Shown: positions 49,070 through 62,839, numbered from the stretch's first letter. The stretch is 64,000 nucleotides of DNA from Limonium bicolor (GCA_023374045.1 CM041781.1:146374982-146438981), one strand, 5' to 3'. Program-made: numbers and translations. Notes: generated by a model not told the origin, from the letters alone.

Positions 49070-51457
49070 TACCATGTGTCAACATTGGACATTGGTCGAA
49101 GGCATTCAGCCGTCATGGAGTGGTTCAGTTTCCATGCGGTCTATTATACAATGTTCCTTGATCAACGGGTCTTAACCGTACTGTCGGTTAGTCCCTGCAT
49201 CAAGAATTTTCATCGGAGTTTATTTAACTCTTAACCGGGTTTGGTTCTAGGTGTATTTCTCTTGGAATTCTGGGCCCACTAGCTTCTGCTGCGTCACCCT
49301 GATAACTTGGGTTATTCGCCCTTCTTGTTATCTTAAATGTGCTATACAACACCTTTTTATCCCTCTTATTGTGGGAATAAGGTTTATTAGCCATGTGTGG
49401 TGTTCTTTCACCGTGCGTGAATTTAATGAGTTCTAGATTATAACCAGATCCCTGGCCATCTATATACATACTGTTGTGTTTGGTAGTGATCTCTCACTTG
49501 GTTCCTCCGACTTATTGTCGGTTGAGGTTAAGTCACTACTTAATTGTAGTGCTTCCTCTGTTGTTAGCAGCTTCTGAACTATACCAGTTTCTCTGGTTCA
49601 GTACAAATGTTCTTTACTTGTATGACCTTGCATTTTCGATGTGTCGGTCCTTGTGACTTTCTTAAGTCTCCTTTCACTTTTATTCCAATGGAATTCACAT
49701 CTTGTGATTGTTGGTGTGTTTCACCCTCTTCGTGCTTCTTTGGCCTTAGGCCGCACGGTTTGTTTCTAAGCTTTTGCTTGTCTGGCTTATGCCATGTTTG
49801 CTGGTGAAAGGAAGGTTTTACCACGATTTACATTTCTCATATTCCTAGCTATCCCACTCGATCATTAACTGCACAAGTGCAATACCAAAACACTCAGTCC
49901 TACAGAGTGCAGAGGCGTGAACCCTTGGCAGTAACTCTCTTATGAGATCGCAATAGGACTGATTGTTACTCTTTCAGGTGGTGCTTCATCATTTCGTGTG
50001 GACTCCTGGCTTGTTGCCCGGTCTGTCCACTATCTCGTATTAACTATTCTAGCATTGGTGACTATCATATACATTGGTCGCCTGTTGCGCACCATGTTCT
50101 TACTGATTCCACAGTATTGGTTTACATGGCATCCACTGTTGCTAGCTTCAGCTCATGCATCTCTATCATTTATACAATGGTTCCCCATGTATTTGGCAAA
50201 TACAGAATATGGTATTATTTATTTTTCAGAGCTCTCTGAGCATCATTGGTTTTATAACCGGTTATTCCTTGGTTGTCAACAATTGCTGTTGAAGCTTATT
50301 CCACATTGCTTGACAATAGTTGTATGCTCAAGTTGACTACACTAGTAGTTCTGAAAGGAATATTTCCCGACAGTTACTGGTATCCCCTTCTTGGGATCCA
50401 AGTGCTCACCGCCCTTGCGGTTTCACATTTATGAGGGGGTCCTCATTCATCGGTTGTTACTCTTTTATCGTGTCGTCCTTGACCACTTTCCATATAGTTC
50501 ACATTGGTTTTGCAACCGTTGGGTTGTGGTAACAGTTTCATGGCCTACTAGCCATGTTGCCTAGAGCTCTGCTCATCATGGTCGTTCCCAAATGGTTACT
50601 TCTCCGTAAGCCATCGCTGGCTTGGGGTGATACTGGGCTCCCTAATAAGATCGTCGCATCACGCTTCCGTTCGTTGGAGACCCTTTTGTATCCTGGTATT
50701 GATCGATACCATTTATTGATTTGGGGTATCCCCTGTCAAGTGGGATCCCTTCGGTGTTCTAACCGTATGTTCGTTCCAATTGTGGTGTTCTTACCACGAT
50801 ATCTCGTTCAACTGTGTTGACTTGATACCCTTTATGGATTGCTCCTGGGTAGTACTGATTATATGGTAATCTGGCTGACATTTATGAGTATGTTCAGTTT
50901 GTTATCCCACCTTGCGGTTCTGGATCTGAGTTATCCGTTGAGGGTTATAGTGTCTCCCGTTCTTAGGGTAGATCATGGTGTTTTTCCTTATGTTATAACG
51001 GATTTGATATTCCTTCCGGCGATGAATGGTATTTCCGGTACCTTGCCACATCACCCTGTGTGTTTGTGGTAGTTGTTCTGGGAATCTCATCCCGTTCATT
51101 GAACACTGATGTGTTAATGTTAGGCATTTGCCTTACTGTGTTTAGACTGGGTATTCCTTCCAGTCATCATGTTTTACTTTAATATATTCAAGACATGTCC
51201 AATGTCTTTATTCAGTTGTTAGTGCTTCTCGCACTTTTAACTCTTAATCATCTTCCTGTAGTAGGTCCTTGACTCCTTAGCTAGTAAGCTTATCTGAGTT
51301 CCCTTTGCTCGTTTGAGGTATCCCACTGTTCTGTATTGAATTTACTTATGGTCCGTAGAGAGTTGACTACTCCCGTGTTTCGTACACTACATGTATACAT
51401 AAGTGGGGTACCGTCTTGGCACGTTACCACTTACCTAACTACATGTCAGGCCCGCAA

Positions 51458-51472
51458 GCTCCTTCGGAGTGC
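51458..51472 (-). other. Small covarying hairpin (E4)
   Basis: GCTCC, loop TTC, GGAGTGC. Counterpart of 6267-6282 and 30541-30555. Confidence 0.5.
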
Positions 51473-51892
51473 GGTTGTCCCACATCCCGTATTTGGGTAC
51501 ACTCGTAGTGTTCGTCACACGCCTAGGTGAAGTATTCTATTGTCAACTCCTCTTGTATCATTCTATGATACTCACCGTAATTCCGTCTGTTTGTTTTAAA
51601 AATCCAAGGTTTAAAAGGAGGGTTCGTAGTTTGAAAGAAAAGTTTTGGGTTTTGAAATACGGTTCGGTGTTAAAAGAAATTCTTCATGGCGTTGCCATGA
51701 TTCAGGTCCTGACCAAGTTCAGCTCTTGCTGACCGGTATACTCTCAATACAATGGTCGGGCCGTTAGGCCTTTCCGAGGTTTCATTATTTAAGTACTTAG
51801 GATTGGTGATCCTATATTTGCTCCATTCGTCATAGCGGTACTTAGTAAGTATTTGCGGGTTGTTAAAAGTCTTCCAACCGTCTGTAGTTGCT

Positions 51893-51913
51893 GCACTTGC
51901 CCTGGGCAAGTGC
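51893..51913. repeat. GCACTTGC dyad (E4)
   Basis: Arms GCACTTGCCC and GGGCAAGTGC around one T. Counterpart of the E1 and E3 dyads with an extra matched pair. Confidence 0.5.
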
Positions 51914-52765
51914 GCGGGTAGGTTGTTTTTCGGTTAATATATACAGTTACGGTATCATTTCACCATCTTGGTGGTTTATTAGATCTTCCTTTGATCTTTT
52001 GATCTTGGTGATCGCTCTCCTGAGTCGCTACTCAGTATACTTGACATGATTGTCATCATCAGGTGTCTCACACCTTCACTGTGGTTATCGAGGCTTGACT
52101 TATCCTTAGGACCATGTTGTGGTCCTATGGTGTCTGTGTTATGAATTCTTTCATAGTTATCTGAACTATGTTGTTTGGTTATCGCAGCCTCTTGGCGTGT
52201 AGGTTTGGATTAATCCAACCTCGACTAATTCCTTAGTCGGTTTGTATACCGTTGTTGGTATCATCAAATATTACAGTCCGTAGACTCTTTGTCTCGGGTT
52301 CGTTACTCTATCTTCCTTGCTTCATTGCACGATTGTGCTTCTCTTCTTGCTGGCTACACATGGTTCTCGCGACTGCGAAGCATGTCGCCCCATGGTGCCA
52401 TAAATTCCATTATCCTTGTGTTTAGGATCTTCATTCCTCTGCCATTAAGTGCGGTCCTTGTCATTCAACGGGAACCGTCTTCGGGACTTCCAGTTCTTGG
52501 ACTCTACCGTATGATAGGTTCTTTTCTAATAAGGTTTTCTTGCAACTGCCAGATCGGGTGTTACCCGAGTGTGAGAGGTCTTTCCATCTCTCTGGCGTTA
52601 TTCTCCCAACTTAATACCGTGGGTTGCGGAGGGCGGGGTATGGTTGTTGTAGGTTTCCGGTTCACGGAAGTTCCTAACTAGCGTACCTCACACGCTAACA
52701 CTCAACCCTTAGCCCTAAGTCTCTAATTCCTAACTCGGTATTTTCCTAAACTCGGTATTTCATCC

Positions 52766-52793
52766 ATCAGAGCGATACTTCGCTCTGATACCA
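52766..52793 (-). promoter_or_regulatory. E4 primer-binding site inside a 10-bp hairpin
   Basis: The PBS on the minus strand is at 52782-52793. The stem spans 52766-52789 with plus-strand arms ATCAGAGCGA and TCGCTCTGAT around TACT. Confidence 0.85.
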
Positions 52794-52798
52794 CTTTT

Positions 52799-54762
52799 TG
52801 TAACACCCTACCGCTAATACCGTCATTACTTACAAATACTTACCTTCGCAGCGGATACTCCTTACACAACGGCGGGTGTACAATGCCGTTAGTCACCCAC
52901 GTGACTAACAAGGCGAGTTACAATACTACATACTATCGGTCTGATGAACATGAACATACCGAGTACTCTACATGATACAACACTTCCCATTGCATACTCA
53001 TCCATAATCCAATTACAACTCCAATACATTACTATACCGAGTATACTACAACCCTTAAATTACCGATACAGCTTAAGCTTCCAAATTCGCATTACAATAC
53101 AAGTGCAATCCCTACTATACAACTACCCATGCTTACGTAGCAGTCCCCGTCCACTCTCTCGAACGGGATCAGCTTCGGGTACCTGCACACTAAAAACGGT
53201 CCCCCTGGGGGGGTCAGCTTACGCTGCACATGAAATTGCATATACCGCGTGCTAACCGCGGTACGCCGACTACTTTGGGTCGGATATACATGGAGTTCAT
53301 TTACATGCATACATACATACTCATGCTACAACAATACATTCACAATACCTACATACACATACAAGGTTCAATACTTACTAAGGAAGACAATTCGATAGTC
53401 AACCGTTCCTACTGGTTAGTTTTGTTAATCAATACCCTTCGTTGCGTTACTCGTTACTCTACTCATACTCACTCCTTACTCTTGTATACTCATCACTCCA
53501 TGTTCAGTACCTTACTCGTACACGTCCTTACTCTGTACTCGTTACTATACTTGTGTATACTTGCTACTCAATACCCCATACTTACTCATACATACTCAAT
53601 ACTCAGTACTTACTCACACTACTCAATATCGGTACTCATTTCATGCACATACACTCTTACTCATACTCATCACTTACTCTTACACGCAATACTCATTCAT
53701 TACTTTGGCCTCTGGGCGGAGTCATACTCAAGACTCGCCACCGGACCTACAATACGAGGGCTATACGCTTAGCTCCTCAAATACTCAATGTCCGTTTTAC
53801 CGGACTACTCAAATTCCCAGCACTCTTCTCTCAGAGTATAATACAATCTCATGGATTAGCCTAGAAGTATCTCTCTCGATAACCTCTGCTAGCTTAGGGA
53901 ATTACCACCGTCTAGTATCCTCAGATTTAAGGGTTTCCCCAACATATCGAATACTCTCTCGTTCGGGGCATACTTACATCAGTCGGGTCCTCTCATATGG
54001 GTCGACTAATTGCTAAGGGGTTTGGAGATCCCTCATCATTCTTTACTACTCTCATGGTTCATGTCTTGCACCAAGATTAATTCCTCTAATAGAGGTTACT
54101 TATATTTTTCCACTTTATTGTTTGTGGATTATTCATTTCGTTCTCCTACCGTTATCGGGAGGTTATTACTCCCGTACACTCTCTCCATTCTAGTGAGTTC
54201 CTTGGTTTACGTTATCGTTTATTGGATTCGTTTGTGCGTTGTTACGTGCCATTTCACGATACGACTCTTACCACGAGTCTCCACATCAAGCTCATCTATG
54301 AGTCGATCTACGCACTAGGTGAAGCCACACAATCAAGCAGAAGGTTAGCTCGCACCATACATCAAGACATACAATGAAAGGCAATAAACCGTTTTCATGC
54401 TTTAACTTGATTAGCCGGCATACAGCAACAAATCAACGTAACTCGGTTAGCATACGGGGCATGAGAAATCATACCTTTCACCGGAGTTAGCTTTACCGTG
54501 TTCCCTTGTTCCTTGGTTCACACTTGTTCCACTGATAATGTTTCCAACATTGTTTTTACTATGCTCATACGATATACAAGTAATTACTACTCCCTTACTT
54601 ACCCCGTTATCCCGGTACACTTAATGTTCTTATACTTACAACTTCCTTAACTTGTTTCCTTACTCACATGTGCATTTCCCATCCTTTCTTTCCATTAATG
54701 TGTGTTACTACATTTACATACCTATGTGTATAGGCATATCTTATATACATATGATAACCCTA

Positions 54763-54800
<38 letters not shown>

Positions 54801-57361
54801 TGTTTTGACTCGACCGACCTTACCCAGGGTCGGTCCCAAGGTCGGTCGAAGTCAGTAAGGAATTACGCTGGAAAATTACAGGGCCGACCGACCTTGCAAG
54901 TCCGGTCCCAAGGTCGGTCCATTCCAGTGAGTTACTTAACGGAAAATTTTAGCCCGACCGACCTTGCAAGTCCGGTCGCAAGGTCGGTCCATTCCAGTAA
55001 CTTACAAGACGGAAAATTTTGAGTCGACCGACCTTGCAAGTCCGGTCGCAAGGTCGGTCCATTCCAGTAGGTTGCATTACGGGAAATCTTCTGGCCGACC
55101 GACCTTGCATGTCCGGTCCCAAGGTCGGTCCATTCCAGAAGGTTTCTGCCCTTTGTAAATCTGGGCTCGACCGACCTTGCAAGTTCGGTCCCAAGGTCGG
55201 TCCGGCCCAGTACTTCAATTTTCATTTTTGTTTTCAGTCCTCTCCTTTACCCATTACTTCCCCATTGTTCCTACACTTAATCCCACATATTTTAACACTA
55301 CTTAGGCCCTCAAAATTCCTTGGTTCATCCCCCAAATACCTTACTCACTTCTAAATCCATATACACAATTTCTCCTCACTCCCTTCAACACTTGTAACAG
55401 TTTTTGTTACACTTATGCTACAGATTTTATAATTCAATTCTCCCATCCAATACTTCCTCAATCATTGCCATTCCTAGCATCCTAATTACCTTACCTTACC
55501 ATGCCAATTCATTTCAAAGCATCTACACTATCAATGCCCAAGTTCAACATCAATTTACTAAATCTTGCGCACTAGTTTTTCTCTAGTTTCTACAATGTTT
55601 CACTACACTTCTTGCTACAGATTTTATATCCTTTCCTTCTTATATTACAACCACTACTCCATGGTCATTAAACATCTCCATTATCCCCAATACATACCTT
55701 GGTTCTCCCATTCACCAAGTCATCCACAAATGTACATATTCCTACCAAAATTTTGCCATAGTTCACCTACAATCCTCACTTATCCACATATACCTATTAC
55801 CACCAAAATCATTCCTATTCTAGCCACACCCATACAAGGGTCCTACCAGCAATACAAGCAAATCTTAATACATCATAAATTCCTCAAAACACCATATCAA
55901 TACACATACACAATTCCTTGGCTCTAGGGCCTACTATCCACATACTTGTTCACAATACCCAACTTTCACGATTACAATTCTAATACAATGGTTTATGTTC
56001 TTTTATTTGTTTACCCATTCCCATTACACTAATGCATTAAATTAAGCATTAAGAGGAGCTCTTACCTGAGCTTTTGATTCCTTCATTTCTTTTCCATTTC
56101 TCCTCCTTCTCTCTTTCTTGTCCAAATCGGTTTTTGGGGAATGGAGTTGCCAAACTCCATTCCCATCACCCAATTACACAAAGACAAGTATAATCAATAC
56201 ACTAACCCTTAGATTCATACTAATCCATTGAGATATTCAAAACAAGATTTCTAGGGTTTACCTTTGGAGTGTTTAGGAGGGGTTTTAGCCCTTGGTTCAA
56301 GAAGGTGTTCTCACCACCATTGGAGGGTTGAAGCAAATCTCCAAAACAAGAGAAAAACAAGGTAAGAGAGAGACAAAAATCGGCCATACCAAGAGATGGA
56401 GAAAAGTGAGGTCTTTCATGGAGATTTTACCTTGTTGGAAAGAGGAGACTCCAAGCTCCACAATGGTGTGCTTTTCTCTTCAAATGGGGAAAACCCATGG
56501 AGATGAAGTTGTTCATTTTCGGATTTTGAAAAGATAGAAATGTATAGAGGATGAGGGGAGTTCGAATATGTGTTTTATTTTACATTTTGAGCTCAAATGG
56601 AGCTAGAGCATGAGGAAGAATGAAGAGAAGCCATGGGAGTGTGGAGCTTCTCAAAAATCGCCCAGCTCAAAGGAGGAGGAGGGTGACGGTAAGAGAGGGA
56701 GAAATGGGAGAGAGAGAAGAGGGAAAAGTGAGAATAGAGGTGAGAGAGGGTTACTTCACTTTTGTACTTTTTCTACTTTTGATTTACTTATTTGTTACTT
56801 GTGTGTGAGAGTGAGCTGTTTATACCAGTAAAAACCGGCCCCCACTGTTATACTAGCTGGAGCGTTTTTCTTTTACAGAAAACGCTCGTTATTTTACCCG
56901 GTTTTGATACTATTCACTAACCGGGCCCGTTTTCCGGAATTTTCTCGTTTCTTTATTTTTTTGGTTATTAAGCTTCCGTAAATGCTTAATAATTATTATT
57001 TAATGATTTATAATTTTTACGGGTCCGTTTGACCACTTAAAGTCCGTTTTCGGGTTTCCTCGAAAAACGTGCGCTAAAGCTCTTTTAGCGTTTTAATACA
57101 TTTCTTGGATCCGTTTTCTTCGGGAATCGTTCCCGTATACTAATTAGGCATGAATAAGCCTTAGGAATCCTCATAATACTCCAACCAGGTCTCGTACCTC
57201 CTTTGGTTATTTAACGCTCCTTTTAGCATTTTCCACTTTCTAAGTGTTTCCTCATTTCTTTTGGATTTATTTTCCTTACCAAAAATTACTTAGGCACTAT
57301 TAGGCCCTTAAATACTATATTAGAATAATATAATCACCATATTTAAGTTCGGGGTATTTCA
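52799..57361 (-). mobile_element. LTR E: E4 5' LTR and at the same time the 3' LTR of E5 (4563 bp)
   Basis: The left side has the E4 PBS and the right side has a PPT and a second internal region, so one LTR serves two internal regions. It includes a GC hairpin (about 53199-53216), TACTCA-rich stretch (53440-53700), TA dinucleotide run (about 54766-54797) and six-unit cassette (54811-55210). Confidence 0.9.
54811..55210. repeat. Inverted-repeat cassette, GACCGACCTT type (LTR E)
   Basis: Six units, matching LTR D. The arms are better preserved here in the sixth unit. Confidence 0.85.
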
Positions 57362-59570
57362 ATCTACCCCCCTTAAAGAACTTTGCCCTCAAAGTTGGTG
57401 AATCTAATATTGTTACTGTATAAATACTCTATGCTAAGGTTATAACCTCTACATACGACTTGTCAAACTCCAAATGTCTGACATGATGCATACTACGCAT
57501 CCAAACAGCATGTCACTGCATGCATAGCAATCAAAATATCCGTTTTACTTCTCTCCAAGGGGGTCCATCCGCAGACAATTAGGTACCATCCTCCCCCAAT
57601 GGCGAGTGATCCCTCAGGTACCGGTCACGTTTGAACACTTACGCTTTCTGGTTCACGGCCGTCATGACTTGAGCACTTACACTTTCTGGCTCCACGGCCT
57701 TTGGTTCTGATCAAATTCATTTGCACATATAGAGATCCTCAGGCACTCATCTTACTTTACTCATACTTACTCATACTTACTCGGGACTACGCTGCCCCAG
57801 TGCCCTTGGAAAAATACAAAACACACACTGTTACCGTACACCGGTTGTAGTGTTTCAAAACTAATCACACTCCCTCCGACTCACAACTAGCTTATCCTCC
57901 TATGGTTTCGACCGGATACCCGTGCCTAGGCATGGAAGATCCACTAGCGCCCGTGGGAGCGGTTTCAAACCGATCCTCATTCTCAAGTTTGAAGAAAACA
58001 TTGTACCAAATTAGTTTTGGAGATTCATTTTGAAAACTTGAATACATCTCCCAATTTCAATTTATGATGATTATTGCTATTACTAGTGTTATTATTGTGG
58101 CCACTTAAGGGAGCTTCCAGAGTCCTTCAACCCCAATGTGATCAGCATTGGTGTTGAATTATCCTTCCACTCCAATTTGTGTTCGGTTTCCCTTGATCGC
58201 TAGCAAATCAAGTTCCACTTCCCATCTCAGTACAAACAGACAGCTCGTCAAACATCATTTCGTTTTCTATCTTTTTAATCTTGCTACTCATAATCATACA
58301 CATACATTTTCCAATTTATATAATTCACTTACTTACTTACTAATCATCTCATCGACTATTACTACATCATCTCCAACTACTATACTCAAGAAATTCATGG
58401 GTGTAATATCCCATTAATTTGCTATACCAAATTTATACTCATAAAATACATCGGTTTTATACCGATTTATACTCATTACATACATCGGTTCCAAACCGAT
58501 TTATACTCCTCAAGTCTCCCATACATACTCATTCCTTATACTATTACCAATCGGGGTTCTCATTCCCCTGGAGTTTCACTACTCCTTTTCCTATACTTGC
58601 TTCTCAAATTACCACAATTACACGATGAGTGAATACAAATGTTTATGTAACATAAGTATCAACCATCAAAACGAATTTTCTTGCGCTATGCGCATTGTAG
58701 TTTACACACCTATCACGTAAAACATACATTTCACGGTTTTCGCTCTACCCCCCTTAAAAGGGATTACACCCACGTAATCTACCATGTGTCAACATTGGAC
58801 ATTGGTCGAAGGCATTCAGCCGTCATGGAGTGGTTCAGTTTCCATGCGGTCAATTATACAATGTTCATTTATCAACGTGTCTTAACCGTACTGTCGGTTA
58901 GTCCCTGCATCAAGAATTTTCATCAGAGTTTATTTAACTCTTAACCGGGTTTGGTTCTAGGTGTATTTCTCTTGGAATTCTGGGCCCACTAGCTTCTGCT
59001 GCGCGACCCTGATAACTTGGGTTATTCGCCCTTCTTGTTATCTTAAATGTGCTATACAACACCTTTTTATCCCTCTTATTGTGGGAATAAGGTTTATTAG
59101 CCATGTGTGGTGTTCTTTCACCGTGCGTGAATTTAATGAGTTCTAGATTATAACCAGATCCCTGGCCATCTATATACATACTGTTGTGTTTGGTAGTGAT
59201 CTCTCACTTGGTTCCTCCGACTTATTGTCGGTTGAGGTTAAGTCACTACTTAATTGTAGTGCTTCCTCTGTTGTTAGCAGCTTCTGAACTATACCAGTTT
59301 CTCTGGTTCAGTACAAATGTTCTTTACTTGTATGACCTTGCATTTTCGATGCGTCGGTCCTTGTGACTTTCTTAAGTCTCCTTTCACTTTTATTCCAATG
59401 GAATTCACATCTTGTGATTGTTGGTGTGTTTCACCCTCTTCGTGCTTCTTTGGGCTTAGGCCGCACGGTTTGTTTCTAAGCTTTTGCTTGTCTGGCTTAT
59501 GCCATGTTTGCTGGTGAAAGGGAGGTTTTACCACGATTTACATTTTCTCATATTCCTAGCTATCCCACTC
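57362..59570 (-). mobile_element. E5 internal region (first 2.2 kb seen), interrupted by E6
   Basis: Nearly identical to 47656-49858 of E4, including the terminal PPT hairpin (57379-57396), palindromic-loop hairpin (58133-58151) and internal PPT hairpin (58752-58769, left arm with one mutation). It stops at CCCACTC where E6 begins. E4 continues past that point, which fixes the E6 insertion site. Confidence 0.85.
58133..58151 (-). other. Hairpin with self-complementary loop (E5)
   Basis: Identical to E4: arms CCAATG / CATTGG with a TGATCA loop. Confidence 0.6.
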
Positions 59571-62500
59571 TGAAATACCCCAAACCTTAATAGGTTGTTT
59601 AAACATTAAATAATAAATTATTAAGACTAAAAAGAGTCTCAGAAACATTAGTAAACAATTTAATAAATAGTAAATACAATTAATTGCCTAAAAGGCAATA
59701 AGGACAAAATATGCTCTAAGCTTGGGATAATCTTGGTTAAGGCTTAATGAACTTACCAAGACCTTACTTATATATTAATGAGCTTATTAAATCAATTACC
59801 AAAGAAAACCGAGCTTGGAAACAAGTAAAACACAAAATGTGCTTTAAGGAGTCTTAAAGCACGTTTTAAAAAAAATTGTCTTGTAAATGAGTTTTGAATG
59901 GCTAAATGTCCATCATTACTCTTTAATTAATATGTGTACTACTTAGTATCACATTTGGAAGTTTAAATCAATGGGAAATCAAAAATTTCACTTCTAAGTG
60001 CCTTGTTTTTATGAATAGTAACTAAATAAACTAGTTTGTAACATATGTTAACATAAGTAATTTAATAGAGCAATAAAGACTAAGTAACCCCTTATGTTTA
60101 ATGGGGGCCGGTTTTTGCATGTGGTGAGTCACCACCCTTGCTAACTGATTGAGTAAATAAGTAAGTAATTAAAAAAGCACTATTTGCTTTACGTAACAAC
60201 TATCTTCAAAAGCAACTACAATCAGTGATTCTCTTCATCCCTTCATTTCCTCCTTGCTGTCTCACGTAGCCCGTCTCCTTCCTTGCTCTCTTTCACGGCA
60301 ATACAACACCACCACCAGACTTCATCTTCAAATCCTTGTAACTCCTAGCTCACTTGTCCAAATCAAAAACTAAGACCACCAATCTCTTAGTCTCATCAAG
60401 CTCTTCAACTTATTCCTTTCAAATCTTCAAGAGCTCCATTTTGGTGCCAAGAGGAATCTCCATGGAAGGAGCTTGAGTTCATCTTTTCATATATTATTGT
60501 TCTCCTTTGCTTCAAGGTAAGGAAACTCAAAGAAAAATGATGTTTCCTTCATGTTTTATGTTGTCCAAAAATTTGCCTTAAAATGGTGTCTTTGTATTGC
60601 CTTGTTCTAGCTTCGTTCCAACCTTTCAAGGACTGGGTGGAGTCCTCTCTTGACACATTTCCAAACTCTCTTCAAGTTGTAAGTTGACAAGCAAGCAAAT
60701 ATCCTTACCGATTTCTGAAACAAAAAAGAAGTTGTGAGGAAAGGAGGTAATTATGCTAACCAAAAATAGCTTATAATTCCTTTGGAAAATGAACTTATGT
60801 TGTCTATTGAAACTACCTAAAGAGCCAATGGTAAATGACTTAGAAAAATGTTCTCAAAGAGACTAGTAAAGGACGTATGTATTGTTGTGTGTATTTGCAG
60901 GTCAAAGGCAAATATATTGTGGGAAATTCAGTGTTTAAGATTTGTGCATTTTAAGAGCCTAAGTGCTATGCAATTTAAATTGTGCACTATGTTGTAATGT
61001 GGTGTATATTTGGTGAAGTTTTGAGTATAAGAGTGTACCTAAGATCATTTGGGAAGTTTATACATGAAATGGGTGTGAAGAACTAATGCAACAAGACTTG
61101 AAAAATGCAAGTACGTCAATTCTGTAGCTTGGGTCCGGGACCTAGGTTATGGGTCATGTTCCTGACCAGTATGAAAAACGGGCCGTGAGTTTCTAAGACA
61201 ATGTGGTCCGGGACTTGGGTCTTGTACAAGGACCCGGACCACCCCCCTTAAATTACCTGAGAGTTTTTGCCTAGAATGGTCCGGGACTTAGGACTTGTAT
61301 GAAGTCCCGGACCACCCCATTAAAAGAGGCCGAGAGATTTGTTAAGTGTAGGTCCAGGACCTTAGTTGGGGACCAAGTCCCGGACCACTATATAAACTTG
61401 GTTCTAGGTTATTAAACGATGTCTAAAGATGAGGATAAGTTAGAGATGATGTTATAGACTTATGTAGGTCATGTTAGGAGTGTTATAATGACATTTTAAA
61501 AGATGTGAAGTCAAAACAAAAGGTGGAAGTAAGAAAACTAGAAAGTGAAGTAGAAATGTTAACAGTGAACTAGTGCGTTAATTAACCGACGTTACTAAAT
61601 GTGTATAGGATTCTCTCAAGGTGGAAACCAGTCGAAACAAGGGCCAAGGTATGGTTTTCTTGCAGTCTGTTGCCTACCGGTTTACACCGGCTTGTGTGTT
61701 GTTTGTTTTTTGTGTGTTTATGACCTTGTAAGACTTAAGTCATGTAATGAGTTTACAGTTGTTCATATTATTATGTTGTTGAGATGTGACTCATTTCCCT
61801 TGTGTGTGTGTAACAAGACTTAACCACTTGTAAGTGGCCTGTGTATTGTGTTACAATGATGATCTTCTAACAAGTGCTAACGGGGAAGTGAGGAGTCCGG
61901 TAGTTCCGGCCACGCATGTGAGTATGGGAGTCGATGTCATTTACCGGTTCGATTCTCTTTGTATGTTGAGGTTGTTTTCCAATTTGGTTTCAATCTTCCC
62001 TTTAGCTTATCCAAGGCTATTTTAGTGACTCACGTCGGGCCACAGGGGCATACTATGTTTATTCGGCGTGCTCGGGATCACTATATCCGCCACACCTTGT
62101 GATTAAGCTATCCGTTCAATTTTAAATGACGGTAGCGAGTTATGTAACGAGCTTAGCATGAGTTTGGCAACAACCTCTAGGCTCTCAATGTGATCTAACT
62201 TTGTTGGTTCGTCTCCTAAAAGGGATTCGTTCTTGTGTGATATTTGTGATGTCATTTGATGTGCAATACTCTTGCTATGCTAACGTATGTATGTTGTTGT
62301 TGTGTAAAATGAATGGCATGTTATCGTGACAAATGGTTGCACGTATCCCGGTAGCCGATGGGCTGCGCGTTAGCCATACCAGCAAAGGGTTGCTGACCCC
62401 CTTTGGGGGCTATGTTTATTTGCAGGATGAGGATCGAAGAAGCGGAGTGGCTTTAGATCTAGGCTGATGTAATGCTTGGCTAAGTTTTGGATATCGGGCC

Positions 62501-62806
62501 CGGGATGCGCCTGTGCTCCCGTGGCAATATGTATTTCAGTTATTGACAGTGTACAATAGAAGTTTACAGTGACAGTGTATAATTATGGGTTGTAAGTTAA
62601 ACACTCGGTTATGTGTATATGTACTTATGGTTTTAGTTCTATGCTCGGGAGTCTGATCATCAGACCGGTACAACTTGTATTTATTCAGCCTTGTTAACTA
62701 CGTGGGTGGTTGACGGCGTTGTAGTACCAATCGTTTAGTTATTGTTTAGTTGTTTAATTTCCGCTGCGATTCCAGTTATTATTAAGTACGTAGTAGGGGT
62801 GTTACA
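59571..62806 (+). mobile_element. E6 5' LTR (3236 bp)
   Basis: Starts TGAAATACCCCAAACC and ends GGGGTGTTACA before a PBS. Its beginning aligns with the minus strand of the E1 LTR, but the whole is 1.3 kb shorter. It contains a leader zone with donor TTCAAG|GTAAGG (60517), the cassette (61132-61386), a GC hairpin (about 62393-62410) and a candidate acceptor TTTGCAG|GATGAG (62425). A leader intron of about 1.9 kb is thus possible. Frames at 61599-61823 and 61834-62025 show no domain. Confidence 0.9.
61132..61386. repeat. Inverted-repeat cassette, GGTCCGGGAC type (E6 LTR)
   Basis: Four units with arms such as GGTCCGGGACTT / AAGTCCCGGACC. This is the same stem type as E1, although E6 carries gag and E1 does not. 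Confidence 0.8.
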
Positions 62807-62811
62807 AAAAG

Positions 62812-62839
62812 TGATATCAGAGCGAAGTATCGCTCTGAT
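62812..62839 (+). promoter_or_regulatory. E6 primer-binding site in a 10-bp hairpin
   Basis: TGATATCAGAGC differs by one base from the usual tRNA-Met PBS. The stem at 62816-62839 has arms ATCAGAGCGA and TCGCTCTGAT around AGTA. About 80 bp from here on resemble the region after the PBS of E1. Confidence 0.8.

Larger units (their letters stand above)
47656..52798 (-). mobile_element. E4 internal region, non-coding (LARD-like)
   Basis: This is 5.1 kb with the same ordered small elements as E1 and E3 and no retroelement protein motif. Plus-strand frames such as 49998-50336 run antisense to the element and show no domain. Conserved sites are listed separately. I see nothing else in the spacers between them. 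Confidence 0.75.

Noticed and set aside
49998..50336. 112-codon hydrophobic plus-strand frame in E4
   Set aside because: It is antisense to the element, not preserved in E1 or E3, and without known motifs. The membrane-like character is a by-product of T-rich sequence.
54702..55022. Overlapping frames through the LTR E cassette with repeated TLQVRSQGRS-like peptides
   Set aside because: All three phases and the minus strand are open because the unit lacks stops. It is a product of the DNA repeat and not a coding sequence.
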